Positions 19,085-27,716 of a DNA stretch of 64,000 nt are shown one piece after another. The translations under genes and the position numbers were made by a program. This DNA comes from Microbacterium arborescens. Its GTDB lineage: Bacteria > Actinomycetota > Actinomycetes > Actinomycetales > Microbacteriaceae. Below the pieces are notes generated by a model that was not told the origin of the DNA, did not search any database, and saw only the letters and a program-made list of their open reading frames with translations. Location: assembly GCF_030369635.1 (NCBI RefSeq), contig NZ_CP128474.1, positions 868,001 through 932,000 on the forward strand. Direction: 5' to 3'. Numbering within the stretch: position 1 is the stretch's first letter; every line of letters starts with the position of its first letter.

Positions 19085-20935
19085 TCAGGTCGCGGGGCGC
19101 GCGGAGAGTTCGACGAGCGCGTGCAGCGCGCCCATCATGAGCGCGCGGTCCTCGCCGCTGAGGGGACGCTGGGCGGCGAGGAGTGCCTGCACGTAGAGGA
19201 GGTGGACTGTGCGCGCGAACGCGAGGTCGTCAGGGATGTCGAGGAGTGATCGCACGACGGAGTTCTGCCAGTTCAGGCACAGACGAACGCCTCCGGACGT
19301 GCTCTCGGGCGACGCCGGGCGGAGTTTCTCGGCCGTCGCGTCGATGCGGTCCATGACGCTTCCCCACAGGGGGCTGCCGACCGATCGGGCGCGTCCGCGG
19401 TCGATCGCGCGCAGCGCTTCGGCGCCCGCGAGGTAGACCGCCGGGATCTCGGCCGCGTCGAGCGAACGCACCGCAACGGTGCATCCGACGGCGGATAGGG
19501 CAGAGCTCGCGCGCTCCTCGAGCGCGAGGACGCGCGCGCGGTCGTCGAGCGGAGGCGGATCGAGTCGGTCGAGTTCTTCGGCCAGGTCGACGTGCTCGAC
19601 CGTGACGCCGTCGAACACGAGCGGGAGCAGGCGCACCAGCTCGGCGTCGAAGAGGTACCCGCCGTTGACCAGCGGCTGGCGGGGATCGGCGATGCCGGCG
19701 ATCTGGCGGTACTCGTCGACGGTCTCGACGTAGCGGAGGTGAGGGAAGCGGCCGATGAGGTCGCCGACCCGCATCCGGCCGTGCGTGGTTTCGACGCTCA
19801 GCCACCGGACGATGAACGTGGCGAGCTCGTCGTCGTGACGCACGAGCGACTTCAGCGCCACCTCGTGCACGCTGACGAACTGAGCGAGGCGGTGCGGTTC
19901 GGTCAGGCCGAGGTCGAGCACCCAGCGCCGGATCGCGGCGCCGAGTTCCTGACGGGTGTGCTCGAGGGCGTCGTCCTCGACCAGCGCCTCGCGGCTCGCG
20001 GTGGGGCTGAGCGCGGTGGAGTCGATCACGGCCCGGACGAAGAAGGCCCAGTCGGGAAGGATGTCGTCGGCGTTCTCGCTCAGCAGCATCCGGCCGAGGT
20101 AGACGCGGGTGGCCTGGCGGGCGCCGGGCGGGGGAGCGTAGGGGAGGACGTACGCGGTCCCGACCGTGTCGGTACCGGGGACGTGCAGGGGGATCGCATC
20201 GAAGGGCTCTTGGCCGAGCAGATCGCGCCCGTACGCCCAGCGTGCCGCTTCGTCGATGCCGGTCGTGGCGGCGCGGAACGGCGGTGTGCGGGTCGTCACC
20301 TGCTCGCCGCCGCCGGGGAGGTCGACGCGCACGGGGAGGGGGAGGAACTCGCCGAACGTCTCGGCCAACTCGACCGTCGCCGGTGTGCTGAGCAGATCGC
20401 GCTGGCCCGGACGGGGCCGCAGGTGCACGCTCGTGCCGATCGGGAGGTCGTCGGCGATCGTGCGCACCGTGAATGTGCCGTCGGCGTTGCCCTGCCATTC
20501 GACGGCGTCGCCGCCGCGCGCGCTGCGGGAGCGGATGACGATCGTCTCGGCGACCATGAAGCACGAGAGCAGTCCGATTCCGAACTGACCGAGGAAGTCG
20601 CTCCGGGGCAGGTCGAAGATGTCGCGCTTCGAACTGCGGCCGACGGTCGCGAGGAGGTCGGTGACCTCGGACTCGGTGAGGCCGATGCCGTCGTCGCGGA
20701 CGATGAACTCGTCACTGCGCTCGCTGAGAGGCGTGATGCGGATGCCGCTCGACTCCCACGCGGTGGCGACGCGGGATGCCGCGGTGTGGAGTTCGGCGCG
20801 CGCGGTGATGGCGTCGCAGGCGTTCTGCATGAGCTCTCGCAGGAAGACGCGAGGACCCGAATAGATGTGCCGACTCAGGAGGTCGACGATGCCGCGAAGG
20901 TCGACCTGGAACTGCTGGGATCGTCCGGTATTCAT
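19085..20935 (-). CDS. Hsp90-family (HtpG-like) chaperone
   Basis: A 616-residue GHKL ATPase chaperone. The N-terminal ATP site has the conserved Asn38 in FLRELMQNACDA, Asp in DDGIGL at 81-86 and the lid motif GQFGIG at 116-121. The middle domain contains LYLGRMLLSE-like text (YLGRMLLS near 268) matching the Hsp90 strand that precedes the catalytic Arg region, and ALSPTASREAL near 310 aligns with the NVSRE-type motif of HtpG. Total length fits HtpG, but sequence is divergent, so this is the actinobacterial Hsp90-like subgroup rather than classical htpG. There is no MEEVD tail. A helical-repeat protein follows in the same operon. Confidence 0.87.
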   Translation of the reverse strand: MNTGRSQQFQVDLRGIVDLLSRHIYSGPRVFLRELMQNACDAITARAELHTAASRVATAWESSGIRITPLSERSDEFIVRDDGIGLTESEVTDLLATVGRSSKRDIFDLPRSDFLGQFGIGLLSCFMVAETIVIRSRSARGGDAVEWQGNADGTFTVRTIADDLPIGTSVHLRPRPGQRDLLSTPATVELAETFGEFLPLPVRVDLPGGGEQVTTRTPPFRAATTGIDEAARWAYGRDLLGQEPFDAIPLHVPGTDTVGTAYVLPYAPPPGARQATRVYLGRMLLSENADDILPDWAFFVRAVIDSTALSPTASREALVEDDALEHTRQELGAAIRRWVLDLGLTEPHRLAQFVSVHEVALKSLVRHDDELATFIVRWLSVETTHGRMRVGDLIGRFPHLRYVETVDEYRQIAGIADPRQPLVNGGYLFDAELVRLLPLVFDGVTVEHVDLAEELDRLDPPPLDDRARVLALEERASSALSAVGCTVAVRSLDAAEIPAVYLAGAEALRAIDRGRARSVGSPLWGSVMDRIDATAEKLRPASPESTSGGVRLCLNWQNSVVRSLLDIPDDLAFARTVHLLYVQALLAAQRPLSGEDRALMMGALHALVELSARPAT

Positions 20936-20992
20936 CCGCCTGATTTCGTGTTCGGGTACGCGCCACCGATGGCGTCCTCGGCGCGACAGCCG

Positions 20993-21027
20993 AGCGTAAC
21001 AGTTCCCGGTAAGGCGTCATTTATGAC
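20993..21027 (-). promoter_or_regulatory. Candidate promoter of the Hsp90 gene with overlapping palindrome
   Basis: On the minus strand, ATGACG (21020-21015), 16 bp, then TACGCT (20998-20993) forms a plausible sigma-A promoter with about 50 bp of leader before ATG 20935. The AT-rich palindrome GTCATTTATGAC (21016-21027) overlaps the -35 box and could be an operator. No HAIR or CIRCE element is seen. The 158-bp gap holds nothing else recognisable. Confidence 0.35.
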
Positions 21028-21093
21028 CTGATTTATGACTCGCGTCCAGAATCGCCGCGCCCGTCCCCGTACGGGCCCGGCCGGCCCCCTCGA

Positions 21094-22518
21094 TCAGAAG
21101 GGTGGTGGCCCGGGTGGCGTTGTTCCGCCGGTTCGGTCGTCCGGTGGTGGTTCCGTCGTGTCGGCCGGGTCGGTGGTGAAGCAGACCGCGGGCACGGGTA
21201 CGTCTTCTCGGTAGACCCTGCCGAGGGGTGAGGTCCATTCCAGAACCCCGCCACCAACCTGCCGCACTTCCCACCGGGTGAATTGCTTCATGGAGTGGTG
21301 TCGTTGGCACAGGTGGGCGAGGTTGTAGATGTGGGTGTGCCCGCCGAGGGCGTAGTCGATGGTGTGGTCGAGTTCGCACCTGATCGCGGCTCGCCGGCAT
21401 CCGGGGAACCGGCAGTGCTGGTCGCGGGCGGTGAGGAGTTTCTTCATCGCGACGGTGGGTCGGTAGGTGTCGATCTCGACCGGGGTGCGGGTGACCGGGT
21501 CGATGAAGAGCCGGTCCCACTCGGTGACCTGTCCGGCGAGCTCACGCGCCGTGTCGGCGTCGATCGGTCCGGCACCGACCGCGTCGGCGGGGTGCTCGTC
21601 ACGGCCCACCAGGGTCTCCGCGGTGAGGGTGACCTGCACGCGCGCCCGGATCGCCCCGAGCCCGCCGGTCCGGTCGGCCCCGTAGGTCGGGTCGACCACC
21701 GGTGCTCCACCGAGGACGAGGTCGCCGAGGATGTCGGCCCGCAGCTGGTCCATGGTTCGGGCGTCTGGCGCCGCATCCTCCCCGGCGGCATCCGCCGCGT
21801 CAGCCTCCGGGCTCGCCCCGACCTCATTCGCCCCAGCGCGGCCAGCCCCCGCATCCCGGGCGTCCTTCACCGACTGTCCCATCTGCGTCAGCCGGTCGAG
21901 CATCCCCACAGCGATGACGGTGGGGAGATTCGCGACGAGGTTCGACATCCCGTCGGCCCCGTGGAAGACCCGCACGCACCGCTCCGCCGCCGCAGCCGTG
22001 TGCCGCTCCGTGAACGATCGCGGGTGCACCCGTGCCGCCAACAACTCCAGCGCACCTCGTACGCGTGAGGGCACATCCCGTTCGCACACATCGATCGCGG
22101 CATCCGCGAACGACCCTCGCACCTCATCGGGTACTCCCGTCCCAACCCGCACGATCACATCCACGTGTCCGCGTTCGATCCGCCGTTCCGCCCACGCGGC
22201 GAACACGGTCGGGTAGTCGTCGATGACGGTCATCGCGTGGTCGATCTCGCCCTGCAACCGCCGATCCGTCAACCGGGCCATCCCCGCCGCCTCGGCCGCA
22301 ACCGATCGCAGCTCCATGTCGGAGGCCATGCCCCGCACCCCACCGTGCCGGGCCTCCCGCAACGCCGACCGGCCCAGATCGGCCAACGCCTGCATCCGCG
22401 CGACCTCGCCAGCATGAAAGAGATCGAGCGCGTCGGCGAACACCGAGAAAGCCTCGGCGTGCGGCGACGCGCTCGGAGCATTCGCGCCCCCAAGCCTGCG
22501 GTCGCCGTTCGTTTTCAT
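21094..22518 (-). CDS. DUF222 and HNH endonuclease domain protein (13E12-repeat family)
   Basis: A 474-residue protein with an N-terminal DUF222 domain (about 25-330) and a C-terminal HNH domain (about 345-420) containing CRFPGCRR, ELDHTIDYALGG, NLAHLCQRHH and KQF. The Cys pairs likely bind Zn and the His residues form the nuclease site. These proteins occur in many copies in actinobacterial genomes and their role is unknown. I chose ATG 22518, with GGGA upstream and the first conserved residues just inside. An open frame extends further upstream but lacks domain similarity. The protein ends in a Pro/Thr-rich tail. Confidence 0.85.
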   Translation of the reverse strand: MKTNGDRRLGGANAPSASPHAEAFSVFADALDLFHAGEVARMQALADLGRSALREARHGGVRGMASDMELRSVAAEAAGMARLTDRRLQGEIDHAMTVIDDYPTVFAAWAERRIERGHVDVIVRVGTGVPDEVRGSFADAAIDVCERDVPSRVRGALELLAARVHPRSFTERHTAAAAERCVRVFHGADGMSNLVANLPTVIAVGMLDRLTQMGQSVKDARDAGAGRAGANEVGASPEADAADAAGEDAAPDARTMDQLRADILGDLVLGGAPVVDPTYGADRTGGLGAIRARVQVTLTAETLVGRDEHPADAVGAGPIDADTARELAGQVTEWDRLFIDPVTRTPVEIDTYRPTVAMKKLLTARDQHCRFPGCRRAAIRCELDHTIDYALGGHTHIYNLAHLCQRHHSMKQFTRWEVRQVGGGVLEWTSPLGRVYREDVPVPAVCFTTDPADTTEPPPDDRTGGTTPPGPPPF

Positions 22519-22585
22519 GTTCCCATCTTCGCAGGCACCACCGACATCCGAATCGAACAGAACTTTCCCTGTGCGCAACCCGAGG

Positions 22586-22659
22586 CTCCCCTCGCGAGGG
22601 GAGGAGTCGGCGCGAAAACTGTGCCGACGTTCGCGACCCTGGCGGTCATGACGTACACT
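22586..22659 (+). promoter_or_regulatory. 18-bp palindrome and -10 element ahead of the tRNA-secE-nusG unit
   Basis: CTCCCCTCG followed by CGAGGGGAG is a perfect 18-bp inverted repeat at 22586-22603. TACACT at 22654-22659 is a good -10 hexamer about 105 bp before tRNA-Trp, although no convincing -35 is seen. The gap 22519-22763 contains no likely gene. These elements probably belong to the promoter region of the tRNA-secE-nusG transcript. Confidence 0.4.
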
Positions 22660-22763
22660 GAGAGGAGCAGTCGAAATCTGCATTCTTTCGCCATGCCCAA
22701 GCGTCAAGGACTCGACGGCAGTGGAGGAATGCGGGCGTAGACCCCGGGGTCCGCAGGATCTCT

Positions 22764-22836
<73 letters not shown>

Positions 22837-22880
22837 CGCGTCGGCGTCAGCCGGCACACGGAAGGTATCAGGTGGGTTCG

Positions 22881-23138
22881 ATGGTCCAAGAGGGTGGCGA
22901 AGTCGTCGCCGCAGGTGGCGCGCCCCGCGAGAAGAAGCCGAACATCTTCGCGCGGATCATCATCTTCATCCGCCAGGTGTTCGCCGAACTCCGCAAGGTC
23001 GTCACCCCGACCCGCCAGGAGCTCGTGAAGTTCACGGCAGTGGTCCTCGGATTCGTCGTCGTCATGATGGCGCTCGTCTACGGCCTCGACGTCCTGTTCG
23101 TCTGGATCACGACCGTCGTCTTCGGCGTCCCGGGCTGA
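22881..23138 (+). CDS. secE: Preprotein translocase subunit SecE
   Basis: An 85-residue SecE, the essential single-span subunit of the SecYEG channel. The amphipathic helix FIRQVFAELRKVVTPTRQEL (about 28-47) with the conserved VTPT motif is followed by one membrane segment (about 50-75). ATG 22881 is used. GTG 22872 in the same frame has a better-spaced AAGG upstream and is a real alternative. It lies 44 bp after tRNA-Trp and is followed by nusG, the usual order. Confidence 0.93.
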   Translation: MVQEGGEVVAAGGAPREKKPNIFARIIIFIRQVFAELRKVVTPTRQELVKFTAVVLGFVVVMMALVYGLDVLFVWITTVVFGVPG

Positions 23139-23212
23139 TCGACGGGCCCCGCCCGCACGACCCGCGAATGCCTGCCGCGCAGGCATCCCGACAACCGATG
23201 GAAGAGAACGCA

Positions 23213-24277
23213 GTGTCAGAACGCATCCCCGACGACGTCGATTGGGCCACGGCCGCCGAGCAGTCCAGCGAGGACGACGAAGCCCAGGAGGGCAACGTGC
23301 TGGCCGACCAGGAGCGCGCCTCCGACGCCGCCGAGCACGCCGCTGTCCACGTGGTGGACGACGAGGCCGAGCAGGACGACACCGACCTCGACGGCGTCGA
23401 GATCGATGACCCCGAGGCCGACGCCGTCGTGAACGACGCGCTCGAGATCGACGAGGCCGCCGAGGCCGAGGCCGCTGCGGAGGTGCTGACCGACTCCCTC
23501 GAAGAGGAGATCGCCGAGCAGGCCGCCGAAGCCGCCGACGAGGTCGAGCCCTACGACGGCCCCGAGCCCGACGTCGACGTCTCCGAGGAGACCGTCGACT
23601 ACCTCTCGGAGTTCGAGGCTGCCGCCGGCATCGAGATCTCCGTCGGCAACGACGACGAAGACCCGTACGAGGCGTTCCGCACCGAGCTGCGCATGCTGCC
23701 GGGCAAGTGGTACGTCATCCACTCCTACGCCGGGTTCGAGCGCAAGGTGAAGGCCAACATCGAGCAGCGCAAGTCGACGCTCGAGGTCGAAGAGGACATC
23801 TACCAGGTCGAGGTCCCGATGGAGGACGTCGTCGAGATCAAGAACGGCCAGCGCAAGATGGTCACGCGCGTCCGGATTCCCGGCTACGTGCTCGTCCGCA
23901 TGGAGCTCACCGAAGACACCTGGTCGGTCGTTCGTCACACCCCCGGCGTCACGGGCTTCGTGGGCAACGCTCACAACCCCACGCCGCTGCGATTCGACGA
24001 GGCCTTCAACATGCTGAAGTCGCTCGTCGAGGTCAAGGAAGCCGCTCCCGCCAAGGCCGGTGCCGTCAAGGGTGCCGCGGCTCCCACGCGCAGCATCGTC
24101 ACCGAGGTCGACTTCGAGATCGGCGAGACCATCACGATCAAGGAGGGCTCGTTCGCCGGCCTTCCCGGCTCGATCAGCGAGATCAAGCCCGAGAGCGGCA
24201 AGCTCACGGTGCTCGTGTCGCTCTTCGAGCGCGAGACGCCCGTCGAGCTCTCGTTCGACCAGGTCACCAAGCAGTAA
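23213..24277 (+). CDS. nusG: Transcription termination/antitermination protein NusG with acidic N-terminal extension
   Basis: A 354-residue NusG, which binds RNA polymerase and couples it to Rho or ribosomes. The NGN domain starts near residue 160 (KWYVIHSYAGFERKVK) and the C-terminal KOW domain spans about 297-354 (IKEGSFAGLPGSISEIKPE). Residues 1-155 are a low-complexity, highly acidic Asp/Glu/Ala extension absent from E. coli NusG (181 residues) but common in actinobacteria. The start is GTG 23213, with GGAAG about 9 bp upstream. ATG 23168 and ATG 23198 are in frame but less well placed. Confidence 0.93.
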   Translation: MSERIPDDVDWATAAEQSSEDDEAQEGNVLADQERASDAAEHAAVHVVDDEAEQDDTDLDGVEIDDPEADAVVNDALEIDEAAEAEAAAEVLTDSLEEEIAEQAAEAADEVEPYDGPEPDVDVSEETVDYLSEFEAAAGIEISVGNDDEDPYEAFRTELRMLPGKWYVIHSYAGFERKVKANIEQRKSTLEVEEDIYQVEVPMEDVVEIKNGQRKMVTRVRIPGYVLVRMELTEDTWSVVRHTPGVTGFVGNAHNPTPLRFDEAFNMLKSLVEVKEAAPAKAGAVKGAAAPTRSIVTEVDFEIGETITIKEGSFAGLPGSISEIKPESGKLTVLVSLFERETPVELSFDQVTKQ

Positions 24278-24293
24278 CGCGAACCCGCGTCGA

Positions 24294-24330
24294 CGAAGCG
24301 CCCCTCCGCTACGGCGGCCGGGGCGCTTCG
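24294..24330 (+). terminator. Terminator-like hairpin after nusG
   Basis: An 11-bp perfect stem (24294-24304 with 24320-24330) encloses a 15-nt loop, 16 bp after the nusG stop. There is no T-tract. It separates secE-nusG from rplK-rplA, which has its own promoter-like sequence downstream. Confidence 0.6.
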
Positions 24331-24351
24331 CCGCGTCGGGGGCGCTGTCCG

Positions 24352-24383
24352 CTGACACCTTCACGGTCGGGATGCGGTAGGCT
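24352..24383 (+). promoter_or_regulatory. Candidate promoter of rplK-rplA
   Basis: TAGGCT at 24378-24383 is a good actinobacterial -10 element. CTGACA at 24352-24357 resembles a -35 but the 20-bp spacing is long. The predicted start leaves a leader of about 100 nt before rplK. Confidence 0.45.
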
Positions 24384-24455
24384 TGGGGAGTTTGCGGGCG
24401 CTCACGCGCCTGCATGACACGACCGCCGCTCGGAAATGCCGGGCGTGCGGGAGAG

Positions 24456-24472
24456 GGATGCCGCCGGCATCC
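24456..24472 (+). promoter_or_regulatory. Hairpin in the rplK leader, candidate L1 target
   Basis: GGATGCC, a 3-nt loop and GGCATCC form a 7-bp hairpin 20 bp upstream of rplK ATG. In many bacteria ribosomal protein L1 represses its own L11-L1 mRNA by binding a leader structure that mimics its 23S rRNA site. Whether this hairpin is that site is not shown by the sequence alone. Confidence 0.3.
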
Positions 24473-24492
24473 GCTCGATGAAAGGAAAACGA

Positions 24493-24924
24493 ATGGCACC
24501 GAAGAAGAAGGTGACCGGCCTGATCAAGCTTCAGATCAACGCCGGAGCCGCCAACCCGGCGCCGCCGATCGGCCCCGCGCTCGGTCAGCATGGCGTCAAC
24601 ATCATGGAGTTCTGCAAGGCGTACAACGCCGCGACCGAGTCGCAGCGCGGCAACGTCATCCCCGTTGAGATCACCGTCTACGAGGACCGCAGCTTCACGT
24701 TCATCCTGAAGACCCCGCCCGCCGCGGAGCTCATCAAGAAGGCTGCCGGCGTCGCCAAGGGCTCCGCCACGCCTCACACGACCAAGGTCGCGAAGCTCAC
24801 GAAGGACCAGGTCCGCGAGATCGCCGAGGCCAAGATGCCCGACCTTAACGCCAATGACATCGAGGCCGCCTCGCTGATCATCGCCGGCACCGCCCGCTCC
24901 ATGGGCATCACGGTCGAGAGCTGA
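24493..24924 (+). CDS. rplK: 50S ribosomal protein L11
   Basis: A 143-residue L11 of the large-subunit GTPase-associated centre. The N-terminal domain includes [20 protein letters not shown] and the C-terminal RNA-binding domain includes [27 protein letters not shown] lies before ATG 24493. It is followed by rplA 13 bp later. Confidence 0.98.
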   Translation: MAPKKKVTGLIKLQINAGAANPAPPIGPALGQHGVNIMEFCKAYNAATESQRGNVIPVEITVYEDRSFTFILKTPPAAELIKKAAGVAKGSATPHTTKVAKLTKDQVREIAEAKMPDLNANDIEAASLIIAGTARSMGITVES

Positions 24925-24937
24925 GGGGGAGAACACA

Positions 24938-25627
24938 ATGGCTAAGTCCAAGGTTTACGAAGCAGCCGCGGCGAAGATCGACCGCGACAAGTTCTACAGC
25001 TCCACCGAGGCCGTCGCTCTGGCGAAGGACACCGGTTCGAAGAAGTTCGACTCGACCGTCGAGGTCGCGCTGAAGCTCGCTGTCGACCCGCGCAAGGCGG
25101 ACCAGATGGTCCGCGGCACGGTCATCCTGCCCCACGGCACGGGTAAGACCGCCCGCGTGATCGTGTTCGCGACGGGCCCGGCCGCTGAGGCCGCCATCGC
25201 CGCAGGTGCAGACGAGGTCGGCGGCGCCGAGCTCATCGAGAAGGTCGCCGGCGGCTGGACCGCATTCGACTCGGCCGTCTCGACGCCCGAGCTCATGGGC
25301 CAGGTCGGCCGCCTGGGTAAGGTCCTCGGTCCCCGTGGCCTCATGCCCAACCCGAAGACCGGCACCGTGACCCCCAACCCGGCCAAGGCCGTCGAGGAGA
25401 TCAAGGGCGGAAAGATCGAGTTCCGCGTCGACAAGCACGCCAACGTGCACTTCGTCGTCGGCAAGGCGTCGTTCACGGCCGAGCAGCTCGAAGAGAACTT
25501 CAACGCGGCGGTCGAGGAGATCGTCCGCCTGAAGCCCTCGAGCGCCAAGGGCCGTTACATCCAGAAGGGCGCCGTGTCGACCACGTTCGGCCCCGGCATC
25601 CCGCTGGACGTCAACGCGCTCGTCTGA
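24938..25627 (+). CDS. rplA: 50S ribosomal protein L1
   Basis: A 229-residue L1 of the ribosomal L1 stalk. Hallmarks are [20 protein letters not shown] near 130 and [21 protein letters not shown] near 155. GGGGGAG precedes ATG 24938. It forms an operon with rplK and ends at the strong terminator at 25643-25672. Confidence 0.98.
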   Translation: MAKSKVYEAAAAKIDRDKFYSSTEAVALAKDTGSKKFDSTVEVALKLAVDPRKADQMVRGTVILPHGTGKTARVIVFATGPAAEAAIAAGADEVGGAELIEKVAGGWTAFDSAVSTPELMGQVGRLGKVLGPRGLMPNPKTGTVTPNPAKAVEEIKGGKIEFRVDKHANVHFVVGKASFTAEQLEENFNAAVEEIVRLKPSSAKGRYIQKGAVSTTFGPGIPLDVNALV

Positions 25628-25642
25628 TCGCGATTCGCATGG

Positions 25643-25672
25643 ACGGGGTCTCACCTTCGGGTGGGGCCCCGT
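25643..25672 (+). terminator. UUCG-loop terminator after rplA
   Basis: A 13-bp stem (25643-25655 with 25660-25672, two G-U pairs) is capped by the extra-stable cUUCGg tetraloop, starting 16 bp after the rplA stop, with a TCGTCGTT tail. This is the clearest intrinsic terminator in the region. Confidence 0.85.
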
Positions 25673-25701
25673 TCGTCGTTCCGGACGTGCGCGGTTCGCG
25701 C

Positions 25702-25707
25702 TAGCGT
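25702..25707 (+). promoter_or_regulatory. -10 element implying a leaderless mRNA
   Basis: TAGCGT ends 7 bp before ATG 25714, so transcription would begin at or next to the start codon. No Shine-Dalgarno sequence is present. Confidence 0.5.
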
Positions 25708-25713
25708 CGGCTC

Positions 25714-26757
25714 ATGCCGCATCCCCTCACCGATCTCCTCGGAATCGACCTGCCCATCGTACTGGGGCCGTTCGGGGGCCTGTCATCGGCGACGCTGACC
25801 GCTGCGGTGAGCGAGGGAGGCGGGCTCGGGTCGTATGGGCTGTACGGCTACGACGCCACCCGCATCCGTGAGACGGCCGCCTCGATCCGCGAGCGCACGT
25901 CCGGCCCCTTCGCCCTGAACCTCTGGTTGCCGCTCGGAGACGAGGTGACGCCGGACGACGTGGATGCCGCGCCGTCGCGCGACGCCCTCCGTCCCCTTTA
26001 CGCTGCCGCGGGCGCGGCCGTGCCTTCTCTGCCCGAGCTTTTTCTCCCTCCGCTCGAGGAACAACTCGCGGCGGTATGGGAGGCGCGGCCGGCCGTGCTC
26101 AGCGTGGTCTTCGGCGTGCCCGGGCCGTCGGTCGTCACCGAGGCGCACCGGCTCGGCATCCGGGTGATGGGAACCGCCACGACGGTCGCCGAGGCACGGG
26201 CCCTCGAGGCCGGGGGAGTCGACGTCGTCGTCGCGAGCGGTGCGGAGGCCGCGGGACACCGGGTCTCGTTCCTCGCGGCACCGGAACACTCTCTCGTCGG
26301 CACCTTCGCTCTCGTGCCGCAGGTCGTCGATGCCGTGTCCGTGCCCGTGATCGCCGCGGGCGGTGTCAGCGACCGGCGCGGTGTGGCAGCCGCATTCGCC
26401 CTGGGCGCCTCGGGGGTGCAGGTGGGGACGGCGTTCCTGCGAACGCGGCAGTCCGCCGCTTCCACAGGGCACCGCGCCGCCATCGCGGGTGCGCACGACA
26501 CCTCGACCGTGCTCACACGTGCGATGAGCGGGCGCCTCGCCCGCGGCATTCCGAATCGCGCGGTCCGTCACATCGAGTCCACCGGTGTGATCGCGCCCTT
26601 CCCGGCGCAGAACTGGCTCACGGGAGTGTTCCGTGCTGCCGCCGGCGGTGATCCCGAACTGTCGTCGCTGTGGGCGGGGCAGGCCGCCGGTCTCGCTCGG
26701 CGGGACGACGCGGCAGACGTGCTGCGCGAGCTCGCCGCGGGGCTGCCGGAGGCGTGA
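25714..26757 (+). CDS. Nitronate monooxygenase family flavoprotein
   Basis: A 347-residue FMN-dependent enzyme of the 2-nitropropane dioxygenase/nitronate monooxygenase family, a TIM barrel. The N-terminal LGIDLPIVLGPFGGLSSATL, the GVDVVVASGAEAAGHR motif near 170 and the FMN-phosphate motif ALGASGVQVGTAFLRT near 230 are all visible. It would detoxify alkyl nitronates such as propionate 3-nitronate. It stands alone after the rplA terminator and is convergent with the acylphosphatase gene. Confidence 0.88.
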   Translation: MPHPLTDLLGIDLPIVLGPFGGLSSATLTAAVSEGGGLGSYGLYGYDATRIRETAASIRERTSGPFALNLWLPLGDEVTPDDVDAAPSRDALRPLYAAAGAAVPSLPELFLPPLEEQLAAVWEARPAVLSVVFGVPGPSVVTEAHRLGIRVMGTATTVAEARALEAGGVDVVVASGAEAAGHRVSFLAAPEHSLVGTFALVPQVVDAVSVPVIAAGGVSDRRGVAAAFALGASGVQVGTAFLRTRQSAASTGHRAAIAGAHDTSTVLTRAMSGRLARGIPNRAVRHIESTGVIAPFPAQNWLTGVFRAAAGGDPELSSLWAGQAAGLARRDDAADVLRELAAGLPEA

Positions 26758-26763
26758 GGCTCG

Positions 26764-26791
26764 GATGCGGCGGTTCGGATTCGTCCGCATC
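26764..26791. terminator. Short convergent hairpin
   Basis: GATGCGG (26764-26770) pairs with CCGCATC (26785-26791) in the 36-bp gap between convergent genes. The stem is only 7 bp. Confidence 0.4.
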
Positions 26792-26793
26792 GT

Positions 26794-27069
26794 TCAGTGG
26801 GTGTCGCGCACCTCGAACCCCGTCGAGCCGACGCGCTGGGCCTCGGTGACCTTCGCGGCGTCGACCCGGGCTCCGGGTGGTCCTTCCGCCATCCAGGCGA
26901 GGACCGCGTCGACCGCGTCATCCGTGCCCTCGAGAACGGCCTCGACGGACCCGTCGACGCGATTGCGCACCCAGCCCGCGACGCCGCGTCGGTCGGCTTC
27001 CAGCCGCAGGCTGTAGCGGTACCCGACGCCTTGGACGCGGCCTTCGACGATCACGTGGACGCTTCGCAT
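26794..27069 (-). CDS. acyP: Acylphosphatase
   Basis: A 91-residue acylphosphatase hydrolysing acyl-phosphates. The active-site loop VEGRVQGVGYRYSLRLEA contains the catalytic Arg, and the Asn is in GWVRNRVDGSVEAVLEG. GAGGGG precedes ATG 27069. It starts 14 bp after the lysE stop and is probably co-transcribed with it. Upstream open frame belongs to the lysE shadow. Confidence 0.92.
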   Translation of the reverse strand: MRSVHVIVEGRVQGVGYRYSLRLEADRRGVAGWVRNRVDGSVEAVLEGTDDAVDAVLAWMAEGPPGARVDAAKVTEAQRVGSTGFEVRDTH

Positions 27070-27083
27070 CCCCTCATCCTGCC

Positions 27084-27710
27084 TCACGGCCAGACGAGGC
27101 TGACGGCGAGGAGGATCATGACGAGGGCGACGAACCCGTCGAGCACCCGCCATGCGCGCGGGGTGGCGAGCACCCGCCCGAGGAGACGGGCCCCGAAAGC
27201 CAGGGCGAAGAACCAGGCCGCGCTCGCGGCGACCGCCCCGACGGCGAACCAGGAGCGGTTGTCGCCGTGCGTCGCGGCGATGCTGCCGAGGAGGAACACG
27301 GTGTCGAGGTAGACGTGCGGGTTGAGCCACGTCAGCGCGAGACACGTGAGCACGACCGTCGCGCGCCGAGCCGGGGGAGCGGCTGCCCCGCGATCGCCGG
27401 CGGCCTGAGCGTCGAGAGCCTGCCCGCTCGGGCGCCAGGCCCGGCGCGCGGCCATGAGGCCGTACGCGAGGAGGAAGGCCGCCCCGGCCCAGCGCACGAC
27501 GGGAACCAGCCACGGCACGCTCTGTACGACCAGGCCGAGGCCGGTCACCCCGGCGATGATGAGCACGGCATCGGAGAGGGCGCAGATCGTCGCCACCAGC
27601 AGGGCGTGCTCGCGACGGATGCCCTGCCGAAGCACGAACAGGTTCTGCGCGCCGATGGCGACGATGAGCGACAGGCCGAGGCCGAAGCCGGAAAGGGAGG
27701 CGGAGAGCAC
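27084..27710 (-). CDS. lysE: LysE/ArgO-family amino acid exporter
   Basis: A 208-residue membrane protein with about six hydrophobic segments that exports basic amino acids. The N-terminal LIVAIGAQNLFVLRQGIRREH is the LysE signature and LTWLNPHVYLDTVFLLG near 128 is the second conserved block. GTG 27710 has no ribosome site, and a TAGCTT hexamer lies 6 bp upstream, so translation may be leaderless. It is divergent from lysG, the arrangement of the Corynebacterium lysEG pair. Confidence 0.9.
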   Translation of the reverse strand: MLSASLSGFGLGLSLIVAIGAQNLFVLRQGIRREHALLVATICALSDAVLIIAGVTGLGLVVQSVPWLVPVVRWAGAAFLLAYGLMAARRAWRPSGQALDAQAAGDRGAAAPPARRATVVLTCLALTWLNPHVYLDTVFLLGSIAATHGDNRSWFAVGAVAASAAWFFALAFGARLLGRVLATPRAWRVLDGFVALVMILLAVSLVWP

Positions 27711-27716
27711 GAGTCG

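Noticed and set aside
20936..21093. HspR/HAIR or CIRCE element before the Hsp90 gene
   Set aside because: No CTTGAGT-N7-ACTCAAG or TTAGCACTC-N9-GAGTGCTAA pattern is present.
21094..22518. Homing endonuclease or group I intron element
   Set aside because: The HNH domain is attached to DUF222, a standard chromosomal family in actinobacteria, and no intron structure or split gene is nearby.
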